Below, in pieces: positions 8,036-16,100 of a stretch of 64,000 nt of DNA (within the stretch, counting starts at the first letter, position 1; every line of letters begins with the position of its first letter). The notes beneath the pieces were generated by a model. The model did no database searches. It was not told where the DNA came from and saw nothing but the letters and a program-made list of their open reading frames with translations. Source of the DNA: Acidisarcina sp. (GTDB lineage Bacteria; Acidobacteriota; Terriglobia; Terriglobales; Acidobacteriaceae); contig DATLIY010000008.1 of the NCBI GenBank assembly GCA_035539175.1, positions 558,001 through 622,000 on the forward strand, read 5' to 3'. Both the position numbers and the translations under genes were made by a program.

Positions 8036-9295
8036 CTACTGCTCACCCCGCGACTCGCCCGCAATCCCATCTTGTTGAGTCGTTGGCAACGGCCCCAACC
8101 CTCGCATCGATCGCACCTCATCGACCGTCAGAACGCCCGCCTTCAGCAATGAAGTTTGTATCTGTACTTCCGTCATCTCGTCGCGTGCATCCAGTTCGTT
8201 GAAGACGAACTCAAATTCCCGCCAACCGAGCCTCTTGGCCAACACATCCCGGGTCAGGTGCTCCGCCAGCAGTTTTGCCAGCGGTGCAATTGCACTGCGA
8301 AACGCCTCGTTCCCTTGCTCTGCGGCTGTCGAGCGATTCACGTCGTGCTCCAGCCCCAGCATCATCGGCGGCAAACCAAATGCATTCGCCACCAATCGCA
8401 TCAGGAACTCCTGCCAGTTCAGCCGCAGGTCTGCATCCGTGCCGGAGCTGAAGCGCAATACCTCCGGCTTCTGCTCCGAGCTCAACAGCGGAACCCGACC
8501 CGTACCCTCGATCTCATCCTGCCACCAGCGGATCAGCCGTTCATGCTGTGCCGGAGTCGTCTCGTTCAACCACAGCGCATACTGCACCACGGAGTTGCTG
8601 GCCAGCTTCGAGGCAAAACGGTTCGCGCTCAAAAACGCGTTCACTGTTTCAAATGCAACTTCCAGCGGGCCCAGGCCAAATGGTGTATGCGTCCGAGGAT
8701 TCATTCGCAGATAGATCAGCTCATCATCACGCAGCGAAATCAGCCCGTCCGTCCCCATGCGGCCTGTCATCTGCGCATAGCGCGGTGTCTCCTGCGTGCC
8801 ATCCCATTTGGGATTAATACGGATCGTCGCGCCATCCACCGGCCACAATGCAAACGGCCGCTCCCCATCGCCCGTCAGGTCGATTTCGATAGCCCCAAAC
8901 CCGCCCACCAGCGCGTCTTCCAGCACCTGCTCCACCAGCGTGCGGAAGGAGTCGCTGTCGTTCGGTTCTTCTAGCGCCCTGCGGATCGCCGCCATGCGCG
9001 CATCCAGGTCTGCAACCTCTGCCGGCACGTAACCGCGCTTCACCTTGATCTGCCAATCCAGACTGGCAATGCGATCCTTGATCACGTTGATCGCGCGCCG
9101 CACTACCGGCGTCTCCGCAAATTTGCGCAGATTCGCTGGCGTCGGCTTTGGCATCAGGTTGGTAGAGGATGGGTGTGGCGACAAGATCGACGGCAGCATC
9201 AGCGTCTTGCGCTGTCCTTCCGTCTTCTGGCCTTCCCCGGCTTCCACGCCACTCAGACGCTTCCACGCACTTCGTATCGGTTCCATCAGCTTCAA
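8036..9295 (-). CDS. phage portal protein
   Basis: The protein is homologous to Phage_portal family proteins: an N-terminal region with TPVVRRAINVIKDRIASLDW, a clip and stem region, WQEFLMRLVANAFGLPPMML, and a C-terminal helical wing ending near VDEVRSMRGLGP. The portal forms the dodecameric DNA channel at one capsid vertex. The open frame extends to an ATG at 9394. That ATG lies inside the transcription terminator of the upstream gene, so I place the start at the TTG at 9295, which has an AGGGG site eight bases upstream. ATG 9286 is the alternative. That gives about 419 residues, normal for the family. Confidence 0.8.
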   Translation of the reverse strand: MKLMEPIRSAWKRLSGVEAGEGQKTEGQRKTLMLPSILSPHPSSTNLMPKPTPANLRKFAETPVVRRAINVIKDRIASLDWQIKVKRGYVPAEVADLDARMAAIRRALEEPNDSDSFRTLVEQVLEDALVGGFGAIEIDLTGDGERPFALWPVDGATIRINPKWDGTQETPRYAQMTGRMGTDGLISLRDDELIYLRMNPRTHTPFGLGPLEVAFETVNAFLSANRFASKLASNSVVQYALWLNETTPAQHERLIRWWQDEIEGTGRVPLLSSEQKPEVLRFSSGTDADLRLNWQEFLMRLVANAFGLPPMMLGLEHDVNRSTAAEQGNEAFRSAIAPLAKLLAEHLTRDVLAKRLGWREFEFVFNELDARDEMTEVQIQTSLLKAGVLTVDEVRSMRGLGPLPTTQQDGIAGESRGEQ

Positions 9296-9363
9296 TGTGC
9301 TCGCCCCTTTTTCCTGATTCCAAAATTCATTCAATGCCGCCACTGCTTCCGCCACCCTGGCCC

Positions 9364-9398
9364 AAAAAACAAAAGGCATGGCGTTGATCGCCATGCCT
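9364..9398 (-). terminator. Rho-independent terminator after DUF3037 gene
   Basis: On the leftward strand a perfect 10-bp stem (AGGCATGGCG with a five-base ATCAA loop) is followed by a T-rich run with ten T among eleven bases. It lies 24 bases after the stop of the DUF3037 gene and just before the portal gene. This isolates the HipA-like/DUF3037 pair from the phage structural genes, as is typical of a moron cassette. Confidence 0.8.
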
Positions 9399-9421
9399 CT
9401 CGAATCCTGCTCCGCTCTAGC

Positions 9422-10246
9422 TCAAACCCGCAGCTCTCTCCGTGCCGTCTCTGCCACCCGCACCAGGTCGCTCGTCGTCAGAACTCGAATTGTCTGCTGC
9501 TCCATCGTCTCTACCGCAAATCGGTATTGCGATATCCGGTCCTCGTCCTCGCTCGCGCCCTTGATCTCTGCCAGAGGCTCAATAATCGCGGTCAATTCCA
9601 GCTTCGCCTGTTCCACCCGCGCGACTCCCTCCACCAGCGCCGGCGCGCTGAACGCCAGCACCTTCGCCATCTCCGCGTCGCTCTCGAGCGAGACTGCGTG
9701 AAACATCTTCACCACGCCGTTCGGCCTGTACCCGCAATCAATCCGCATAGGATCGCCCGGCTTCGTATAATCCGAGGCCGCGATCCGCTTGCGCATTAGG
9801 TCCCACACGCCCACCCTGTCAAACTGGTTGCGCATCCGATTCAGCAGCGCGCCCCGCCCGCTTCTACGCACCTCGCGCTGCCGCTTCTGCGGATCGACAT
9901 AAAGCTGCATCAACTGCTCCAGCTCCGCAGGAATCGACTCCGCCAGGCATCCTTTCGCCTCGGTCATCTGCACCGCGTTTGAGAAGGAGTCCTCAATCAC
10001 CTGCATCACCGTCTTCGTTCCATCTGCCGCCTCAGCCAGCCTGCGCCGTACCTCTACCTCAAGCGCCTCCAGCATGGCCGTATCCGCATCCGGATCGATG
10101 CAGCGCACTCGCTGCCAGTCGCGCGTAAAACGCACCTCGGTATGCCCGGCTTCCCGTAGCATCACTCCGATGTTCACAAACTCGTTCTTCACAGCATCCG
10201 GAACGTACCGGATCAGGAAGAACTCGCATTGCCTGCGTCCTACCAC
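9422..10246 (-). CDS. DUF3037 domain protein
   Basis: The N-terminal motif CEFFLIRYVPDAVKNEF followed by VNIGVML is the signature of DUF3037 proteins. I start it at the GTG at 10246, which has an AAGGGG site and matches the usual N-terminus; an in-frame TTG lies at 10279. The protein has 274 residues, with a conserved N-terminal domain of about 110 residues and a helical C-terminal half. The biochemical role of the family is unknown to me. It directly follows a HipA-like kinase gene on the same strand, and from memory these two families often travel together. The pair is followed by a dedicated terminator and sits between terminase and portal genes. Confidence 0.75.
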   Translation of the reverse strand: MVGRRQCEFFLIRYVPDAVKNEFVNIGVMLREAGHTEVRFTRDWQRVRCIDPDADTAMLEALEVEVRRRLAEAADGTKTVMQVIEDSFSNAVQMTEAKGCLAESIPAELEQLMQLYVDPQKRQREVRRSGRGALLNRMRNQFDRVGVWDLMRKRIAASDYTKPGDPMRIDCGYRPNGVVKMFHAVSLESDAEMAKVLAFSAPALVEGVARVEQAKLELTAIIEPLAEIKGASEDEDRISQYRFAVETMEQQTIRVLTTSDLVRVAETARRELRV

Positions 10247-10330
10247 TCGCGCCCCTTCTCGCCCAATCTGCAAAATCAACCGAATTCTACTTCTTCTATC
10301 GGCAGCTCCCGCTCGTCCCGCACCCGCGTC

Positions 10331-11209
10331 CTACATCATCCACTTCGGGCCTTCCGTATCCTGTACCTGCTTCGGGTCCGGAAACCCACCTTTCACCAGC
10401 TTTTCTTTTGGCCGCATCCAATTTGGAAATGGCTTCCGCGAAGATTCCCGAAACATATCAATATGCTCCCGCACCCGCAGCCTGCGCTCCAGCAGTTGCT
10501 CTACCAACTGCTCCAGCTCCGCCGTATCGCCGCCGTACCACTCTGGAGGAACCGCCTCCGCAATCGCCCAGGCCTTCTCCGGTGCAAACGTCTCAATGCG
10601 GCTCAGCCAGGGTTCAAAGCTCTCCCATCCAACCACGTCCCTGTATACCGGATTGCGGGCATACACACCCCGCAGCGGAGCATCCACAAACTTCCATTCC
10701 CCTGCGTGAAAGCAGTACCCCTGGTCAATAAAGGTCGCCGCATACCGCCGCTCCCGCGGCTTCTTCACAAATACCGCCTGGCGCCCATTTACGTTGCAGG
10801 TCCACTTGTCCAGCGCCAGCATGCCGGCAAATTCCTTCAGGTTCCGCGTCTCCAGCAGCATCTCCTCCGGCAAGTAATCCACTACCTGCCCGGGCATCAG
10901 CCCACCCACAAAGCGCGATCCAAACTGCAAGCCGCCCCTGCACCTCTCCTGCGATCGCCCCAGGTCCATCTTCAGCTCCGACGTATGGTCGATCAGCCAG
11001 TCGGTCACCTCGACCACCTCGCACGGCGGCACCGTCAACCCCACCGCCTCTGCCAGCCTCGTGGCCAGAAACTCGTTTGCCAGCACGCGCACATGCTGCG
11101 GATTGTTCTGGAACTTCACCACGTACAGGTTCGTGTCTGCGCCCAGCATCAGATGACTCTGTGCTCCCCCCCGCATCCGCCGAATCTCCTGCACTACCAG
11201 CACTGCCAA
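10331..11209 (-). CDS. HipA-like protein kinase
   Basis: The 292-residue protein resembles the HipA family kinase domain. The conserved RRMRGGAQSHL near the N-terminus would be the glycine-rich nucleotide loop, and VVKFQNN at residues 30-36 carries the likely ATP-contacting lysine (K32). LALDKWTCNVN supplies a catalytic-loop aspartate and asparagine (D134, N139), and FIDQG a metal-binding aspartate (D162). All key residues appear intact, so an active Ser/Thr kinase is likely. The start is uncertain: TTG 11209 is used because the motif RRMRGG is preceded by conserved residues, and ATG 11176 has a better ribosome-binding site but would cut these off. No HipB-like antitoxin is present; the partner is DUF3037. 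It is inserted within the phage head gene cluster. Confidence 0.75.
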   Translation of the reverse strand: MAVLVVQEIRRMRGGAQSHLMLGADTNLYVVKFQNNPQHVRVLANEFLATRLAEAVGLTVPPCEVVEVTDWLIDHTSELKMDLGRSQERCRGGLQFGSRFVGGLMPGQVVDYLPEEMLLETRNLKEFAGMLALDKWTCNVNGRQAVFVKKPRERRYAATFIDQGYCFHAGEWKFVDAPLRGVYARNPVYRDVVGWESFEPWLSRIETFAPEKAWAIAEAVPPEWYGGDTAELEQLVEQLLERRLRVREHIDMFRESSRKPFPNWMRPKEKLVKGGFPDPKQVQDTEGPKWMM

Positions 11210-11339
11210 ATCCGTCGTTCCCCTTCTTAAGGTCTATCCTCAAATTCTATCCTGCGAACCTGCCCGCCCCACTACCTTCGGCCACCGCCTTCCACACCGT
11301 GCGCGGCCAGTGGAGGAATGCCACATTAGCTGGTCGTCA

Positions 11340-11612
11340 CACTGTGCGATCCTGAGCGTCACTCTGTGACCCTGATCGTTCCTGTGTCGTCTCGAGACTT
11401 ACTTTGTCTTCCCGAGCGTTGCTTGTCGCTTCGAACGTCCTTGCAGTCTCGAACGCACCTTGCAAGTCTCGAACGTTCCTTACAAGTCTCGAACGTTCCT
11501 TGCAGCCTCGAGCATTCCTTTGTGACCCTGAGAGTTACTTTGTCGTCTCGAGAGTTCCTGCGTCGTCTTGAGACTTACTTTGTCATCCTGAGCGAAGCGA
11601 AGGACCTGCTTT
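11340..11612. repeat. 13-unit 20-bp tandem array ending in dispersed repeat copy
   Basis: Between the HipA-like gene and the terminase gene there are 13 consecutive degenerate units of 18-20 bases starting at 11340, 11360, 11380, 11400, 11420, 11439, 11457, 11477, 11497, 11516, 11536, 11556 and 11576. The unit pattern is close to TACTTTGTCGTCTCGAGAGT. The last unit is the intact first half of a 34-base dispersed element (11579-11612) also present at 39600, 44925/44973 and 60799/60946. The array therefore looks like expansion of half of that element. The stretch 11210-11339 has no recognisable feature. Confidence 0.85.
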
Positions 11613-13110
11613 CCCCGCCTTCCAGCAACTCCGCTCGCACGCCCATCGCGATCGCCATCGCCATCACGCAATCATCGTGCTCTCCCGCCCGCGCCCCAGT
11701 CTTCCCATTGGCATGGCGAACAAAGCTGCAGCACTCCTCGAGCAACCGCCGGCTCTGGAAGATCTCCGGCTCCTCAACCAGGGCGCTTCCAATCCTTGCC
11801 AACGCTGCCGGCCGGGAAACCGACGTGGTCAGCCATCCATGCTGCCCGCCTTGCATATAAAGCCTCTCATAGCGGCAGACACTTCCCAGGTAAGCAAGCA
11901 CCCCCGAACCATGATTGTTCCTCTCTACTGCCAGCAGTGCCTGGTTATACTCCTTCGCCAGGGCCGTAGCCTCTCGTGCCAACTCCAGCGTATCCAACTT
12001 CGCTCTCAATTCGGCACACTGCAGTCCTGTCTCCAACTCCACCACCTGTACAGCGGAGTAGTCCCCCTCAGCGCCACCTCCCGCAGGGTCCGCCGCCACA
12101 ATGTAGCTCCGGCCCGGCACCGGCGGATACCAGATCTGCAGCGCTCCGCCCAGCCTCGTCGATATGGCATCCGCCGCATCCCGAATCCTGCCGGCAATAG
12201 CATCCGCATCAAAGACGCAGGCGCCGCTGGCCAGAAAGCATTCCTCCGCATCCTCCGCAAATTCCTGCTTCGCCAAAATATCGAAGTCAGCCCTGAGCTT
12301 GCGGCGAAACCCGATCTGCTCCAGGCTAAGACCGTTCCGCTCGCGCACCGCCACTTCCTCGGCGGTCAGCGTATGTTCTGCAACCGCCTCGGTTACATAG
12401 GCACTCTCCCACCACCAGGGGAAAAAGTGCCGCACCGTTCCCGTCTCGCCTGCCCGGCGCCATTCGTTAAAGAAGCACCCCGAAGCCCCCTTCGGCGTAG
12501 ACTCCAGCACGATCTCTCCATCAGGAGGCATCGCGGCCCGTAGCCCGGCCAAAGTCTCTCCGGCATTCCCCGGCCAGCGAGCGACCTCCGAGCAGTGCAG
12601 ATTCTGGATCGTAATCCCCCGCCCAGCATTTGTATCCCCGGCACTCTCCACGCGGTACTCGCTGTCGAGCGCAGGAAAGATCATCTGCCGCGCGCTCGAC
12701 CGCGATGTCCGCAGCGCGCCCTGCCGCAACCCTTCTGGAAGATACTCCCAAAAACGGTGCACCATGCGGAAGAGATCTTCCGCCGCTTCCTGCGTATGCG
12801 CGACCTCTACCGTCAACGTCCCCGGCTTTGTAATCGTCTTCAGAAAAAAGCGGCCGGCAACCCACGTGCTGATGCCCATCTGCCTGGCCTTCAGCACAAT
12901 GTTTCGCCGCCCGCGTCTTCTTTCAAACTCCCTCTGCACCCGGTTCGGAACGAACGCCACGCACTGTCCGCGCCGATCCCGAACCTTCAGCAGTGCCTCC
13001 GCCAAAAACATCCCCGTCGTTTGTTCCTTGAGTGTGGCCAGCCTCTCGTCCAGCACCACCCCCAGGCCGCACAGTTCTCCCAGATCCCCCGGCACATCCT
13101 GGGCCTTCAT
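11575..13110 (-). CDS. phage terminase large subunit
   Basis: The 511-residue protein is the DNA-packaging motor. The ATPase half has a Walker A-like KARQMGIST at residues 74-82 and the coupling motif ESTPKG. The nuclease half has DPAGGGAEGDYSAVQVV with a metal-binding aspartate and ends with HDDCVMAMAIA, another conserved acidic motif. The start ATG 13110 has a GGAGAAGAG site. The final 13 residues (GESRSFASLRMTK) are encoded by the dispersed repeat, so the original stop codon was probably replaced when the repeat inserted at the 3' end. The conserved domains are complete, and function is probably unaffected. Confidence 0.85.
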   Translation of the reverse strand: MKAQDVPGDLGELCGLGVVLDERLATLKEQTTGMFLAEALLKVRDRRGQCVAFVPNRVQREFERRRGRRNIVLKARQMGISTWVAGRFFLKTITKPGTLTVEVAHTQEAAEDLFRMVHRFWEYLPEGLRQGALRTSRSSARQMIFPALDSEYRVESAGDTNAGRGITIQNLHCSEVARWPGNAGETLAGLRAAMPPDGEIVLESTPKGASGCFFNEWRRAGETGTVRHFFPWWWESAYVTEAVAEHTLTAEEVAVRERNGLSLEQIGFRRKLRADFDILAKQEFAEDAEECFLASGACVFDADAIAGRIRDAADAISTRLGGALQIWYPPVPGRSYIVAADPAGGGAEGDYSAVQVVELETGLQCAELRAKLDTLELAREATALAKEYNQALLAVERNNHGSGVLAYLGSVCRYERLYMQGGQHGWLTTSVSRPAALARIGSALVEEPEIFQSRRLLEECCSFVRHANGKTGARAGEHDDCVMAMAIAMGVRAELLEGGESRSFASLRMTK

Positions 13111-13181
13111 CTCTTCTCCGATTCAGTTACCGTCTCGTTGAACCACCGGCTCATATGCCGCCCGCCGCTCTTGACCGGCGC

Positions 13182-16100
13182 CTATTCGTTTGCGACTCCC
13201 GCATTCCCAGCGACCCACTTCGAGAGCGCACTTACATAGGAGAAGCTCTGCGAACTGCATGTCGATGCTGTCGCGCCGATGGTCATCCCACCCCGAACAT
13301 TCGCAGGCCACGCAAACGTGTGTCCGCCAACTGAGTCCTGGCACACAACAAACGTCATGCTCTGGCCGCTGGCGCCTGCTCCAATTGTGGAAGAGGTGAC
13401 GTTCCCTGTCAGCAACAGATAGTTCACGCTTCCCGTTGACGAGAAGGTTGGAGTTGCCGAGTAACTTATATCCGCCTCTGCAAATAAACCCGATACCTGC
13501 GAAGGGCTGGCCAGCGTCAGGTTCGCCACCGGGGTAGTAGAGGTCACCGAGATAGGAGCGGTTCCCGTGGCAACATTGGAGATCAACGTATTCGTATGCC
13601 AGTTCCCGCTTAAATCCCCACCGTACACCCCGCCAAAGGACAGAGGATACGTAGGGCTGCCCGGTCCAAAGTTACACCCCGTTGAGGTGCATAGCTCCTG
13701 CAATGCGTTGTTAATCAGCAGGGAGTAAGGGATGGTTGAAATCGCTGCACCAAAGCTGTGCGTCGTTGCAGTCGTGCCCAACAAACCTCTGGACAAGTTA
13801 TCCAAAGAGACGCTGTAATCGCCACGGCAATGCACCGATCCCCACGAGATTACCTCGCTATCGATAACTGCCTGTCCAGGTACACCAAATGCCGGCTGAG
13901 TATAATTCACAGGAACCGAATTAGGGTTGCACGTACTTGTCAAAGGAATACCGTCCGTTGACAACGAAGTGGAGCCTAGATTCGTGTTGATGGTCGAGGC
14001 TACCGAAGTCCCGACCTGACTCGACGTGCTCACAGTCTTGGCAACAACATTGTCCACATTTGCTGTCGTTACATTGATCGAGTCCCACTTAGGCGAGAAC
14101 ACGATAGGACCTAAAGAAATACCCGAACCATTCGCTGTCCCCTGAGAACTGATATTTACGCCCCCATTGGTGTTAAACCATCCTCTACCGTTGATGGTTG
14201 TGTCATAAGGAACGGCACACACCGACCATGATGGAGTCAGGTTGCAGGTCGTGGTTGTTCCCAGGTTGAGCGACCACCCTTGCGTTGTCGGGCCATAATC
14301 GGCCTTCAACGTAAGGTACATCGTGCCCTTCCCATAGTTGATCCGCTGATTCAGCGGCACACCGCTATCCTGCAGCCACCCTCCTCCTTGCCATCCGCAG
14401 CATTGGCCGTGATACGGAATATGCAGCGCCTTCCCTCGTCCGAGCGGCACTGTGGCATCGGAGTAGATGCTTCCATTCACACCCCGCGGGCTTCCCAGGG
14501 TGCTCATCAAGTCTTCTGGTTCAATCTTCATATCCACCAGGGAGTTGAACCAGTCATTGTTAATGTTGCCCATCAGGAAAGCATCCGGCCGCGACTGACC
14601 CACGTTCTCGATCTGTGCTATACCATTCAGCTTGCGATAGCCTGCATTTGCCGTGGCGATACCTGTTACCGTGTTGTCCTTGCCGTAATCGGCAGCCGGA
14701 GCAGTGGCCAGGTTATTCGCAAACGATGAATCCGTCAGGATGACATTCCCAAGAAACTGTCCTTTGCTGTCCGCCGTCGAGGTGTCTAGATAGAACGGCT
14801 GCTGCGTGAACCAGCTAGGTCCAAGGATCGTTTCCGCATTGCTGGTCATCCCGTTATGCAGAATCCCTGCAGGATAAAACGGATTGATGTGCCAGCCTGT
14901 GCCTAAGTTGAATTCTCCACTGACGCCCTTCAGCTTCAGGTCGCTGCCCGTTACGTATCCTGCTTCGTCCGTCACAAGACCATCGCTGGGCTGCCGAGAT
15001 TCTGAAAACGGCTGGTCCACGTTATTGATGGTGTTCGGCCCGCTCTCGATATTCATCTCATCGATAATCTGCGGTCCGGCGATAGAGAACCAGGGCACTG
15101 GCGTATCCACCATACCGTTGGTGAACTTGTTATAGGGGCTGGTATTCGTCCATCCGGCGGCGCCGTTGTAGGCTTGCGCCGCGTCGTTCACGCCGGCCAT
15201 AGCCCATACAATGCCGTAGTTCGTGTGCCAGATGTGATAGTTCTTCACAGATACCGAGTAAGGCCAGCTCTGGTAGAAAATGCTGCAGGAGCTTGTGCTG
15301 TTTGAGGATGATCCGAGAAACTCAATATTTTCCAGGTCCGGATTTCCCAACGTCGGGTTGGTAACCAGCGCACCCGCCGGCGAACCATCGGAGTAATGGA
15401 AGGCCAGCCCGCAGTTGCCAATGTTCCATGCAGGAATAACTCCGTTGTGTTTCCCGTTCTGTGTTGGAGTCGTGAAAGTAAAAGGATTGACGGCATTGAT
15501 GACCGCATTGGAAGCGTGAGCCACAGCAGTTGTCGAAGTCTGCCCGCGCTTCACTCCGAGATAGACAAGGAAGTATTTCGTCGGAGTCGTTCCCGGAATA
15601 ATGAACGGTATGCCATCCGTATAGGTCGCATACTCGTTCGAGGCTGTTCCGTAGTCTATGCCGATCGCCCCAATCACCTCGCCGTATCCGCCAAAGTCCG
15701 CGTAGCCTAGCGGCGTGTTGGCTGGATTATCCGTGATGGCGATTGTTGTTTGGCTGGCAGCAATACCGTCCACCACGTTGACGACTGCCCCGGGATCATG
15801 CGCTTGTGCAGTGGCCGTCGTGGTAATGGTGTTGCCCGAAATGGCGCTGTAGTTGATACGCTCCGAATCAATCAGCAGCGTTCCAGAAGCAGGGAAGCCA
15901 ATCGGCGCGTAAGCCAGCGTAATCGATGTAGAGCCCGCAGCGGCAGTCGCCCCAAGCACTCCAGGAAGATAACTGGAGTAGACAACAGTCTCCCCTGCCG
16001 AATTTCCACCTATCCCGTTATGTGCAACCGCAGTGGTTGCATATAGTCCCCGGGTCAGCCCCGTAAGGGTATTCCCGCTGATCCCGGTATAGCTGACAAA

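Noticed and set aside
9394-9394. ATG at 9394 as portal start
   Set aside because: It lies within the terminator of the upstream DUF3037 gene; TTG 9295 with an AGGGG site is preferred.
11340-11600. CRISPR array
   Set aside because: The units are contiguous with no unique spacers and no cas genes are present.
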